A stretch of DNA of 64,000 nucleotides from an uncultured Sphingomonadales bacterium (GTDB taxonomy: Bacteria > Pseudomonadota > Alphaproteobacteria > Sphingomonadales > Sphingomonadaceae): positions 1 to 64,000 of the forward strand of contig CAILBC010000045.1 of the NCBI GenBank assembly GCA_903832325.1, read 5' to 3'. This document shows, in pieces, positions 9,701-17,503 of the stretch. Numbering within the stretch: position 1 is the first letter of the stretch; each line of letters opens with the position of its first letter. The notes under the pieces are model-generated. The model was not told where the DNA came from. It saw only the letters and a list, made by a program, of their open reading frames with translations, and did not search any database. The position numbers were made by a program, and so were the translations under genes.

Positions 9701-10321
9701 CGCCACCAGCGGCCAGTCGCGCGCATAGGCCAGATCGATCAGCGCCTCTTCCGCGCGCTCCTCGCCCGCTTCGCCGCGCCGGCAAAGCTCGACATAGAAC
9801 CGGTCGGGAAACAGCGCGGCCAGCGTATCGGCATAGGCCTCGCCCGCGGCCTGCTGCGCATCGGCCAGCAGCCGGGTCAGCGCCCCTTCCCCGCCACCAC
9901 TGAGGCAGATCAGCCCCTCGGTATGCCCGTCCAGATCGCCGATCGCCACATGGGCCGGAAATTCCAGCGGCCGGTCGAGATGCGCGCGGCTGACCAGGTG
10001 GCACAAATTGTCAAAACCGGTGCTGTCCTGCGCATAGAGCGCGATCCAGTCGATCGTCGGCGCCTGCTGCCCGGGCTGCGCCGCGCCGCCGCGTTCCGGC
10101 CGCGCCACGGCCAGCATCGTGCCGATGACCGGCTGCACGCCCAGATCCTTGCACGCCTTGGCAAAGGCGACCGAGCCATAAAGCCCGTTGCGATCGGTAA
10201 TGGCAACCGCCGGAAACCCGCGTTCGGCCGCGGTTTTGGCGATGATCTTGGGATCGATCGCGCCATCGAGCATCGTGTAGGACGAAAAGACGCGCAGCGG
10301 GACGAAATTGGCGTGGGGCAT
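6734..10321 (-). CDS. dnaE: DNA polymerase III subunit alpha
   Basis: This is the replicative DNA polymerase catalytic subunit. The 1195-residue protein begins with a PHP domain (FVPLRVFSSYTMLDGAI, ITDRNGLYG). The polymerase active-site aspartates lie in PDFDIDFCE near residue 435, preceded by GPGRGSGAGSLVAWAL. FNKSHAAAYALLAYQTAWLK marks the fingers region, and an OB-fold segment follows near residue 1000. The length is close to the standard 1150-1200 aa of DnaE1. Together with the LigA and GuaB genes it shows that the window is chromosomal. Confidence 0.98.
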   Translation of the reverse strand: MPHANFVPLRVFSSYTMLDGAIDPKIIAKTAAERGFPAVAITDRNGLYGSVAFAKACKDLGVQPVIGTMLAVARPERGGAAQPGQQAPTIDWIALYAQDSTGFDNLCHLVSRAHLDRPLEFPAHVAIGDLDGHTEGLICLSGGGEGALTRLLADAQQAAGEAYADTLAALFPDRFYVELCRRGEAGEERAEEALIDLAYARDWPLVATNPASFAERSFYPAHDAMLCIASSTHVDSPDRPRSSQEWWIKPAPLMEEIFRDLPEALANTLVVAQRCAVMPPKRKPILPSLAGDQEGEARMCAADSRTGLVRRMEPYYAPETHEELARLLTAGPDADPSRAEFPLLDAAGHWDEVCEYRARLEFEVGIINRMGFGGYFLIVADFIKWAKDQGIPVGPGRGSGAGSLVAWALTITDLDPIRLGLLFERFLNPERVSMPDFDIDFCETRRGEVIRYVQAKYGDDHVAQIITFGKLKARAVLRDTGRILQMSYGQVDRLCKMVPNHPTDPWPLPRALNGVAELKREYDRDPEVRRLIDLAMQLEGLPRNSSTHAAGVVIGDRPLAQLVPLYRDPRSDMPVTQFDMKHVEDAGLVKFDFLGLKTLSVLRKAVDLLARRGITIDLSALAWDDAQVYRLLQSGDTVGVFQLESEGMRRTLAAVKPTAFGDIIALVSLYRPGPMDNIPLFGRRKNGLEAIEYPHEKLGGILAETYGIFVYQEQVMQAAQILAGYSLGDADLLRRAMGKKVQAEMDAQRGRFVAGCAEISGIDAAKANELFDLIDKFAGYGFNKSHAAAYALLAYQTAWLKTHYPHEFYAASMCFDMHQSEKLNIFVDDMRRNGVALAGPDINRSEAEFSVERTEESYAVRYALAGLRNVGEKAMDAIVAEREANGPFRSLDDLFRRLPAGSMNRRQLEALAAGGALDGLEPNRARLIANAELLMAVADEAARARTSGQGGLFGDDSHAEPALRLAEAKPMSRTEQMAAERENFGFYFAAHPVEEYRAIASANGARTYGGLMASGGTANGRSAAVMAAMVESVQKRKTKRGKDFVMADFSDASGLFSASCFEEALVDQFVQWARDGTCVLLNVELDRPSADEAPRVTVRGARPLASVTSAARMVLQCEVHRPEALGELALLLPRAADARGEVRVHLRTGTGRDPWAILGTDFRLDSELIDRLIPVEGLANVALTARPDRHLRLVE

Positions 10322-10408
10322 TGCCCTGCTATACGCGCTGCGCGGGCCATGCGGGAGATGGCACCACGCGGTTAGCCACAGCCTATTGGCGCCAGGCCGA
10401 AACCACCG

Positions 10409-10897
10409 TTACAGCAGCGCGGCGATATCCTTGGCGATGCTCGCCGGCTTGTCGGTGGGGGCATAGCGGCGGACGACTTTGCCGTCGCGGCCGATCAGGA
10501 ACTTGGTGAAGTTCCACTTTACGCCTTTGCTGCCCAGGATGCCCGGCGCCTCGGTTTTCAGCCATTGGTACAGCGGCGTGGCGCCATCGCCATTGACCTC
10601 GATCTTGGCAAAGAGCGGAAAGCTGAGGCCGAAATTGACTTTGCAAAAGCTTTCGATCTCGTCCGCGCTGCCCGGTTCCTGTCCGCCGAACTGGTTGCAG
10701 GGAAAGGCCAGCACTTCAAAGCCGCGATCGCCGTATTCTTTCCACAGCGCCTCAAGCCCGTCGTATTGCGGGGTAAAGCCGCATTTCGACGCGGTGTTGA
10801 CCACCAGCAGCACTTTGCCCAGCTTGTCGGCCAGCGAAATATCCTCGCCATTGGGCAGTTTGGCGGTGAAATCGGCGATCGTGTGCGGTGCGGTCAT
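10409..10897 (-). CDS. Glutathione peroxidase family protein
   Basis: This enzyme reduces hydroperoxides with thiols. The start at 10897 was chosen for its GGGGAA ribosome binding site; an upstream extension to 10975 runs through a hairpin and is not coding-like. The peroxidatic residue is Cys39 in NTASKCGFT, in the place of selenocysteine. The catalytic Gln is in NQFGGQEPG and the catalytic Trp in KWNFTKFL. The length of 162 aa is typical of bacterial BtuE/GPx proteins. It sits downstream of lolCD on the same strand, separated by an 8-bp-stem hairpin. Confidence 0.94.
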   Translation of the reverse strand: MTAPHTIADFTAKLPNGEDISLADKLGKVLLVVNTASKCGFTPQYDGLEALWKEYGDRGFEVLAFPCNQFGGQEPGSADEIESFCKVNFGLSFPLFAKIEVNGDGATPLYQWLKTEAPGILGSKGVKWNFTKFLIGRDGKVVRRYAPTDKPASIAKDIAALL

Positions 10898-10915
10898 GGT
10901 TGTTCCCCGTTCTGA

Positions 10916-10942
10916 TCCTCCCCGGACCGGGAAGGGGGAGGA
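10916..10942. terminator. Hairpin between lolD and gpx
   Basis: TCCTCCCC and GGGGAGGA form a perfect 8-bp stem around an 11-nt loop. There is no T-tract on the minus strand, so this may be an attenuator or mRNA-processing hairpin rather than a classical terminator. Confidence 0.45.
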
Positions 10943-10977
10943 CGATATGGTGGCGCCAATCGATCCTGTGCGCAAGC

Positions 10978-11664
10978 CTATTCCAGCACGCCTTCGTGCA
11001 GGCGCAGCACGCGGTCCATGCGGAATGCCAGGCGTTCGTTGTGCGTGGCGATCAGCGCGGCGCTGCCCTGCCCGCGCACCAGATGGACCAGCTCGTCAAA
11101 CACGCGTTCGGCGGTCGCTTCGTCCAGATTGCCGGTCGGCTCGTCCGCCAGCACCAGCGCCGGCCGGTTGGCCAGCGCGCGTGCCACCGCAACGCGCTGC
11201 TGTTCGCCGCCCGAAAGCTGGCTGGGTCGGTGATCCAGCCGATGGCCGAGGCCCAGCGTTTCCAGCAGTTCGCGCGCGCGCGCCGTGGCCTCGGCCTTGG
11301 CATGGCCCGCGATCAGCCCGGCCAGCATCACGTTTTCGGTCGCGGTGAAATCGGGCAGCAGATGGTGAAACTGATAGACAAAGCCCAGATGGCTGCGCCG
11401 CAGCGCGGTGCGCGCATCGCCCGACAGCGCCGAAGCATCGACACCGGCAATTTCGATCCGCCCCTCAAACCCGCCTTCCAGCAGGCCGATCGCCTGGAGC
11501 ATGGTCGATTTGCCCGAACCCGATGGGCCCAGCAACGCCACGATCTCGCCCGGATTGATATCGAGATGAATGCCGCGCAGCACTTCGATCGCAACTCCGG
11601 CCTGGTGGAACGTGCGGCGCAGATCGGTCAGCCGCACCACCGGCGTGGTCGGGCCCTCATTCAT
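10978..11664 (-). CDS. lolD: Lipoprotein-releasing system ATP-binding protein
   Basis: This is the ATPase of the Lol system, which extracts outer-membrane lipoproteins from the inner membrane. It is 228 aa with Walker A GPSGSGKST near residue 46, the ABC signature LSGGEQQRVAVARAL, and Walker B LVLADEPTG. The N-terminal RLTDLRRTFHQAG is typical of the MacB/LolD group. The start overlaps the permease gene by 8 bp, so lolC-lolD forms one translational unit. BamD and the NodT protein elsewhere in the window are lipoproteins of the kind this system would handle. Confidence 0.94.
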   Translation of the reverse strand: MNEGPTTPVVRLTDLRRTFHQAGVAIEVLRGIHLDINPGEIVALLGPSGSGKSTMLQAIGLLEGGFEGRIEIAGVDASALSGDARTALRRSHLGFVYQFHHLLPDFTATENVMLAGLIAGHAKAEATARARELLETLGLGHRLDHRPSQLSGGEQQRVAVARALANRPALVLADEPTGNLDEATAERVFDELVHLVRGQGSAALIATHNERLAFRMDRVLRLHEGVLE

Positions 11665-12919
11665 AGCGCAGCACCTGCACCGGGTCGGTGCCTGCCGCCT
11701 TGATCGCGGGGTATAGCGTGGCGAGAAAGCTGAGCAGCAGCGACATGCCGCAGATCCCGGCGATTTCCGCCGGATCGACGCGCGAAGGCAAATCGGTGAG
11801 GAAACGGATCGAAGGGTCCCACAGGTTTTGCCCGGTCAGCCATTCGATGCCATGCACCACCGGCTGGCGGAAATGGAGAAACACCAGCCCGATGCCAAGC
11901 CCGGCCCCGGTACCCACCGCACCGATCAGCGAACCGACCGTCACGAAAATGCGCACCATGCTGCTCCGCGTGGCGCCCATCGTACGCAAGATTGCGATAT
12001 CGCGCGTTTTGGCACGCACCAGCATGATCAGCGACGACAGAATGTTGAACACCGCCACCACCACGATGATCGACAGCACCACGAACATCGCCACGCGCTC
12101 TACCGCCAGCGCCTGAAACAGGCTGGCATTGAGCGTTTTCCAGTCGGTCAGCACTGCGCGGCCATTGAGCCTGGCCTTGATCGGCGCCAGCGTCTGCCCC
12201 ACCGTATCGGGATCGCGCGTGGTAATTTCGATCATGCCGATGGTATCCCCGGTCAGCAGCAGAGTCTGCGCGTCGGCAATCGGCATCACGGCAAATGTGT
12301 TGTCGTAATCATAGACGCCGATTTCAAAGATCGCCGCCACGCGATAGCCGATTTCGCGCGGCACCGTGCCAAACGGCGTGGCGCGGCCGGCCGGATTGAT
12401 GATGGTGATCGTATCGCCCACTTGCGCGCCCAGGTTTTCCGCCAGCCGCGATCCGATGGCCACGGCGCCCGCGCCGGGCTGGATATCCTTGAACGATCCA
12501 GCCACTTTCTTTTCGGCAAGGTGCGCAATGTCGGCCTGGGTGTTGCCGCGCGCGATCACCGCCTCGACCCGGCCGTTGAATGTGGCGAGCAGCGGCTGTT
12601 CGATCAGCGGCGTTGCCCGCGTAACGCCGGGCGTCGCCTGCAGATCGCGGATCATGCCCTGCCAATTGTCCAGCCGCCCGCCATAGGCCTGGATGACGGC
12701 ATGGCCGTTCAGCCCGACGATCTTGTCCATCAGTTCGGCGCGGAACCCGTTCATCACGCTCATCACGACCACCAGCGCGGCCACGCCCAGCATCACCGCG
12801 ACAAGGCTGATGCCGGCGACCAGGGCGATGAACGCTTCGCTGCGTCCGGGCAGGATATAGCGCCGGGCAATCATCCATTCAAAAGGTGTCAGAAACAATC
12901 GCTTTGTCACTTTCGCCAT
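11657..12919 (-). CDS. lolC: Lipoprotein-releasing ABC transporter permease (LolC/LolE type)
   Basis: This is the membrane subunit of the Lol complex. The start at 12919 gives MAKVTKRLFLTPFEWMIARRY, the classical LolC/E N terminus; no strong ribosome binding site is seen, and the longer open frame has no family support. The first membrane helix, about residues 30-55, is followed by a large periplasmic domain (FRAELMDKIVGLNGH, EVGD-type loops). Three C-terminal FtsX-like helices follow, with ARTRDIAILRTMGA-like coupling sequence (AKTRDIAILRTMGATR). Only one permease gene is present, as in alphaproteobacteria where a single hybrid LolC/E protein is thought to act as a homodimer. Confidence 0.92.
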   Translation of the reverse strand: MAKVTKRLFLTPFEWMIARRYILPGRSEAFIALVAGISLVAVMLGVAALVVVMSVMNGFRAELMDKIVGLNGHAVIQAYGGRLDNWQGMIRDLQATPGVTRATPLIEQPLLATFNGRVEAVIARGNTQADIAHLAEKKVAGSFKDIQPGAGAVAIGSRLAENLGAQVGDTITIINPAGRATPFGTVPREIGYRVAAIFEIGVYDYDNTFAVMPIADAQTLLLTGDTIGMIEITTRDPDTVGQTLAPIKARLNGRAVLTDWKTLNASLFQALAVERVAMFVVLSIIVVVAVFNILSSLIMLVRAKTRDIAILRTMGATRSSMVRIFVTVGSLIGAVGTGAGLGIGLVFLHFRQPVVHGIEWLTGQNLWDPSIRFLTDLPSRVDPAEIAGICGMSLLLSFLATLYPAIKAAGTDPVQVLRYE

Positions 12920-13004
12920 TCGCGAGACCGATCCTGCATCTAGGGTCTGAACGCGCGCGTGGCAATGGCGCGGCGATGGTCCGTTGCGGTGCGGAATGCC
13001 GGGT

Positions 13005-14540
13005 TCAGGCGACCGAGGAAAGCCGCGAGCGCCCCGCCCCCTTGGCGCGATAGAGCGCGCTGTCGGCATCGGCCATGGCCGCTTCGCCATCGCTGCCGAT
13101 GGCGGCGATGCCGCTGCTGATGGTCACACGCACCGGGCCCTTCGCCGTGTCGATGTCGGTCATCGCCAGGCGGTCAACCAGTCGCTGGCACACGCTGCAT
13201 GCCTGATCGAGGTCCACCCCGCGCAGGATCACCGCAAATTCCTCTCCGCCGATGCGCCCCACCATGTCCCCGGCGCGAAACGTGGTGCGCGCCATTTCGG
13301 CAAAATGGCGCAGCACCGCATCGCCGACGGCATGGCCATAGCGATCGTTGACCAGCTTGAAATGATCGATGTCGACCATGGCCACGCAGGCCGGTTCGCC
13401 CGATGCGGCCTGCACCGCCAGCGCCTCGAAAAAGGCACGGCGATTGGGCAATCCGGTAAGCGGATCGGTCAGCGCGGCCAGGCGCAATTCATCGATCAGG
13501 CTGTCGGCGCGCTGGCTCATCGCCTCGAAATGCGCGGCGCTGTTGCTCAACCGGGCCAGTTCGCGCCGGCGCCGCGCCTGTTCGACAATCACCGGCAGGC
13601 AGCAGCACGCCACCAGCCCGGCATAAATCAGCGACAATTGCAGCCGATCTGCCGAATCCGTAATGCCCGGTGCAATCGGTCCGATCCCCGCCACGGTCAG
13701 CGGCGTTCCGATCAACGCCACCACCATCGGCATGGCCGTTGCCACCAGCACATCGGCCCAGACCGCGGCAAACAGCGCAAACAGCAGCGGCGCGGCCAGC
13801 GGCCAGTGGCTGTCCTGCAGAAACACGCAGACATCGAGCAGCGCCATGGTCGCCACGATCAGCATCGAAATCAGCATGCGGGCATTTTGGCCGTCTGTCA
13901 GCGACGGGTCGCTTGCGGCGGCGGCGGTGGCCCTGCGCGCATCACGGTTTGCCCCGTCGCTGGCGCGGCGCAGCAGCGAATCGGACACCGAGCGATCAGT
14001 AAGGCGCAGGCCCAGGATCATCGCAAAGGGCAGGATCGCCACAAACCCGACCGCATGGCCCAGCATCCAGTCGTGGAACGCATCGACAAAGCCGATGCCG
14101 GCAGCGAAATAGACCGCACCCGCCGCGATCAGCGCGCTGCCGGCGGGAATCACCAGGATCGTGCCGAGCAGAAACACCGAGACCAGTTCAAAGGTCGCAT
14201 CGGGCCAGTGCCTGCGGAACGTGTGACGCGCAAGCGTGGCCACGGCCAGCGCCTCGACCATGTTCGCCAGTGTCAGCGCGGGGGCAACCGCCCAGCCCAT
14301 GCCGAACAGCCCTGTCCCCAGCAGATTGGCCAGTGCACAGGCCCCCAGTGCCAGCGGCCAGCGCGCCCGATCGACCGCAAACAGCCAGGCCGCCAGAATG
14401 GCGCTGGATACCCAGATCATCGCCACCCCGCCATCCAGCCGGCCAAGCAGGCAGGCAAAGGCGATGCCCCCGAAATAGAGCAGGGCCAGGACGATCACAC
14501 TGCCAAGGCTACGTAGTCTCGCCATTCCCGCATTAAGCAT
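13005..14540 (-). CDS. Membrane-anchored diguanylate cyclase (MASE1-like plus GGDEF)
   Basis: This protein makes cyclic di-GMP. The N-terminal half has about eight hydrophobic segments resembling a MASE1 sensor, with VAMIWVSSAILAAWLF in the second segment. A short linker with SQRADSLIDELRLAALTD precedes the catalytic domain, which begins DPLTGLPNRRAFFEAL. The active-site motif is GGEEF near residue 430. An inhibitory-site RAGD lies five residues before it, so product inhibition is expected. The start is uncertain between 14540 (MLNAG) and 14525 (MARLR). It diverges from purF. A PilZ-type protein is encoded 2.5 kb away. Confidence 0.9.
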   Translation of the reverse strand: MLNAGMARLRSLGSVIVLALLYFGGIAFACLLGRLDGGVAMIWVSSAILAAWLFAVDRARWPLALGACALANLLGTGLFGMGWAVAPALTLANMVEALAVATLARHTFRRHWPDATFELVSVFLLGTILVIPAGSALIAAGAVYFAAGIGFVDAFHDWMLGHAVGFVAILPFAMILGLRLTDRSVSDSLLRRASDGANRDARRATAAAASDPSLTDGQNARMLISMLIVATMALLDVCVFLQDSHWPLAAPLLFALFAAVWADVLVATAMPMVVALIGTPLTVAGIGPIAPGITDSADRLQLSLIYAGLVACCCLPVIVEQARRRRELARLSNSAAHFEAMSQRADSLIDELRLAALTDPLTGLPNRRAFFEALAVQAASGEPACVAMVDIDHFKLVNDRYGHAVGDAVLRHFAEMARTTFRAGDMVGRIGGEEFAVILRGVDLDQACSVCQRLVDRLAMTDIDTAKGPVRVTISSGIAAIGSDGEAAMADADSALYRAKGAGRSRLSSVA

Positions 14541-14784
14541 CGGATTGGTAAATTTCGCGCTAAAATCGGGCACCGGGAGTGAAATTTGCCGGCACCCCGG
14601 GGCCGTCGCGCGCAGGCCGGCCCCTGGCGTCATCAGATGGTAACATGATATGCCTGCGGCCCCTTGCGTTCGCCGCCAATCGAGGCCACATGGCGCGCAA
14701 ATGGCACGGGTCTGTTGCACCGATGCGATGATCCCGCCCGTTTTCGCGAATGCTGATCCTTACGCCAATCGATCCGGGACGCCC

Positions 14785-16248
14785 ATGAACCTGACCAACC
14801 CCCTTTGCGATGCAGATGGCGACACCCTGCACGAGGAATGCGGCATTTTCGGTGTGCTCGGCACGCGCGATGCCGCCGCGATGACGGCGCTGGGCCTGCA
14901 CGCGCTGCAGCATCGCGGGCAGGAAGCGGTGGGCATCACCAGTTTTGACGGCATGGAATTCTATTCGCGCCGCGGGCTGGGCCATGTCGCGCAGAACTTT
15001 TCCTCGGGCGAAGCGATTGCCGAATTGCCGGGCATGATGGCGGTCGGCCACGTGCGCTATTCCACCACCGGCGGTGCCGGCCTGCGCAATGTGCAGCCGC
15101 TTTATGCCGATCTGGCCGCGGGCGGCTTTGCCATCGCGCACAACGGCAACATTTCGAACGCGATGACGCTGCGCCGCGACCTGGTAACCAAAGGCGCGAT
15201 CTTTCAATCGACATCCGATACCGAAGTCATCATCCACCTGGTCGCGACCAGCCGCTATCCCACCCTGCTCGACCGGTTTACCGATGCATTGCGGCTGGTC
15301 GAAGGCGCCTATTCGCTGATCTGCACCACGCCAGAGGGGATGATCGCCTGCCGCGATCCGCTCGGCATCCGCCCGCTGGTGATGGGCCGGCTGGATTCGG
15401 CGGTGATCTTTGCCAGCGAAACGGTCGCGCTCGATGTGGTTGGCGCCGAATTCGTGCGCGAAATCGAACCGGGCGAACTGGTGCAAGTGGCCGCCGACGG
15501 CAAGATCACCTCGCACCGCCCCTTTGCCGATGCTGAATCGCGGATGTGCATTTTCGAACACGTCTATTTCAGCCGGCCGGATTCGCTGATCGGCGGCCGC
15601 TCGGTCTATCAGGTGCGCAAGGCGATCGGCGAACAGCTCGCGATCGAGGCCAGCGTCGATGCCGATCTGGTGATCCCCGTGCCCGACAGCGGCGTGCCCG
15701 CAGCGCTGGGCTATGCCCAGCAATCGGGCATTCCGTTCGAACTGGGCATCATCCGGTCGCACTATGTCGGCCGCACGTTCATCCAGCCCTCCGATGGCAA
15801 GCGCAATGCCGATGTGAAGCGCAAGCACAATGCCAACCGCGCGCTGGTGGCGGGCAAGCGCATCATCCTGATCGACGATTCGATCGTGCGCGGCACGACC
15901 TCGCTGAAAATCGTGGAAATGATGCGCGAAGCCGGCGCCAGCGAAGTCCATTTCCGCGTGGCCAGCCCGCCCACCGAGCATTCGTGCTTTTATGGCGTCG
16001 ATACGCCCGAACGGTCAAAACTGCTCGCCGCGCGGATGGATGTGGAGGAAATGGCCCGCTTCATCCAGGCCGACAGCCTGGCTTTCGTATCGATCGACGG
16101 GCTCTATCGCGCGGTTGGCGAAACGCAGCGCAATGCCGCGCGGCCGCAATATTGCGATGCCTGCTTCAGCGGCGAATATCCCACCCGCCTGACCGACCTG
16201 GGTGAACGCGAAGCGGCCGTGCGCGGCATCGTGAAGGTGAAGGGATGA
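14785..16248 (+). CDS. purF: Amidophosphoribosyltransferase
   Basis: This enzyme catalyses the first committed step of purine synthesis, PRPP plus glutamine to phosphoribosylamine. The start at 14785 gives an 18-residue propeptide before the nucleophile Cys19 in EECGIFGVLG, as in PurF enzymes that are processed. The glutaminase domain shows HRGQEAVG, VRYSTTG and AHNGN. The phosphoribosyltransferase domain has VPDSGVPAALGYAQ and the PRPP loop DDSIVRGTTS near residue 365. The length of 487 aa is normal. The stop overlaps the next gene's ATG (ATGA). Confidence 0.96.
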   Translation: MNLTNPLCDADGDTLHEECGIFGVLGTRDAAAMTALGLHALQHRGQEAVGITSFDGMEFYSRRGLGHVAQNFSSGEAIAELPGMMAVGHVRYSTTGGAGLRNVQPLYADLAAGGFAIAHNGNISNAMTLRRDLVTKGAIFQSTSDTEVIIHLVATSRYPTLLDRFTDALRLVEGAYSLICTTPEGMIACRDPLGIRPLVMGRLDSAVIFASETVALDVVGAEFVREIEPGELVQVAADGKITSHRPFADAESRMCIFEHVYFSRPDSLIGGRSVYQVRKAIGEQLAIEASVDADLVIPVPDSGVPAALGYAQQSGIPFELGIIRSHYVGRTFIQPSDGKRNADVKRKHNANRALVAGKRIILIDDSIVRGTTSLKIVEMMREAGASEVHFRVASPPTEHSCFYGVDTPERSKLLAARMDVEEMARFIQADSLAFVSIDGLYRAVGETQRNAARPQYCDACFSGEYPTRLTDLGEREAAVRGIVKVKG

Positions 16249-16964
16249 CCATTCCGGGCCCGCTCGCCGGCAAAGTCGCGCTGGTTACCGGCGCCAGCCG
16301 CGGCATCGGCGCCGCCACCGCGCGCGCGCTGGCTGCCGCTGGCGCGCATGTGATTCTGGTGGCGCGCACCGCCCGCGATCTCGAAGCGGTGGAGCAGGAC
16401 ATTTTCGATGCCGGCGGCAGCGCGACCATCGCACCCTGCGATCTGGCCGAACCCGATGCGATCATCCGGCTGGCCACGGCGATCACCGGGCGGTGGAGCG
16501 CGCTCGACGTGCTGGTTATCAATGCCGCGGTGCTGCCGGTTTTGACCCCGGTGTGGCAGATCGAACCGCGCGATCTGAACCGTGCACTGCTGCTCAATGT
16601 TGCCGCGACGCAGGCGCTGATTGCCAGTTTTCATGCCGCCTTGCGCAAAAGCGCGGGCGCCCGCGTGATCGGCGTGACCAGCAGCGTGGGCGCGGGCCCG
16701 CGCGCCTATTGGGGCGGCTATGGCGCGAGCAAGGCCGCGTTCGACAATCTGCTCGATACTTATGCGCAGGAAGTGCGCACCATATCCGATATCCGCGTGG
16801 CAATTGTCGACCCCGGCGCCACACGCACCGCGATGCGCGCCAAGGCCTATCCCGGCGAAGACCCGGCCAGCGTGAAAGCCCCCGAAGTTGTGGGCGCGCA
16901 TATTGCCGCGCTCGCCGCGCGCGATTTCGCCTCGCCACTGCGCGAACGGGTTGAAGCCGCTTAA
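16245..16964 (+). CDS. SDR-family oxidoreductase
   Basis: A 239-residue classical short-chain dehydrogenase/reductase. The cofactor motif is TGASRGIG near residue 15, followed by LVAR at the end of the second strand. NAAVLP corresponds to the NAG motif. Catalytic residues are Ser in VTSSVGAG and Tyr/Lys in YGASKAAF, and PGATRTAM follows. The substrate is unknown. It is translationally coupled to purF by a 4-bp overlap, an association seen in sphingomonads, but no purine-related activity can be deduced. Confidence 0.92.
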   Translation: MTIPGPLAGKVALVTGASRGIGAATARALAAAGAHVILVARTARDLEAVEQDIFDAGGSATIAPCDLAEPDAIIRLATAITGRWSALDVLVINAAVLPVLTPVWQIEPRDLNRALLLNVAATQALIASFHAALRKSAGARVIGVTSSVGAGPRAYWGGYGASKAAFDNLLDTYAQEVRTISDIRVAIVDPGATRTAMRAKAYPGEDPASVKAPEVVGAHIAALAARDFASPLRERVEAA

Positions 16965-17075
16965 CCATATGGCCTGACAGCTGGTTAACGCCGATGTGGG
17001 ACATTCCATATTGACGGATTGTGCGGCAGAGTCGCTGCGCAGCCGCCAGGGACAAGTCTGCTTGTGGACAGGCCG

Positions 17076-17495
17076 ATGACAACCACGTGGAATGATACCC
17101 GGTTCGGACCGGGCAGCTATGAACACGCATCGCAAGAGGATCGCAGCGCGCCGCGCCTGCGCGTGCACATCGGCGCGGCGGTGCGGCCGGCGGGCCATCG
17201 CGTGTTTCAGACGATCATCCGCGATCTGTCATCGGGCGGGTTTACGGCAACGTCCGCCACCCGGCTTGAAGCGCATACGCTGTGCTGGCTGACCGTGCCC
17301 GGCTTTGCCCCGTTCGAGGCCGAAGTGGTGTGGTGGGAAACCGGCCTGTTTGGCGCGGCCTTTTCGCGCCTGCTCGATCAGGTGGAATTCGACAGACTGT
17401 TGCAGCAGGCCGGCGATGCGGGCAAGGCGCGCGGCGCAGCCGAAAATCCGGGCGGAAAACCGGCCGGGGAACCGGGCGAGGAAGCCGAAGCCTGA
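17076..17495 (+). CDS. PilZ-domain protein
   Basis: A 139-residue protein with the two c-di-GMP-contact motifs of PilZ domains: an Arg-containing APRLRV segment near residue 28 and DLSSGGF (D-x-S-x-x-G) near residue 50. VVWWETGLFGAAFSRLL follows, typical of the family's last strand. The start at 17076 has GACAGG upstream. The C-terminal tail is low complexity (Gly, Glu, Pro) with a 12-bp periodicity in the DNA. It is probably a c-di-GMP or related regulator of envelope functions, with no target visible nearby. Its stop abuts the stop of phrB in a palindrome. Confidence 0.8.
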   Translation: MTTTWNDTRFGPGSYEHASQEDRSAPRLRVHIGAAVRPAGHRVFQTIIRDLSSGGFTATSATRLEAHTLCWLTVPGFAPFEAEVVWWETGLFGAAFSRLLDQVEFDRLLQQAGDAGKARGAAENPGGKPAGEPGEEAEA

Positions 17496-17503
17496 TCAGG
17501 CCT
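17486..17503. other. Palindrome holding both stop codons of convergent genes
   Basis: CCTGATCAGG is a perfect 10-bp palindrome in which the TGA of the PilZ gene and the TGA of phrB lie back to back with no base between. It is flanked by AAG and CCTT, giving a slightly longer dyad. Confidence 0.6.

Noticed and set aside
13005..17495. A c-di-GMP signalling cassette formed by the GGDEF and PilZ genes
   Set aside because: They are separated by purF and an SDR gene on the other strand and are not co-transcribed, so proximity alone does not support a system.
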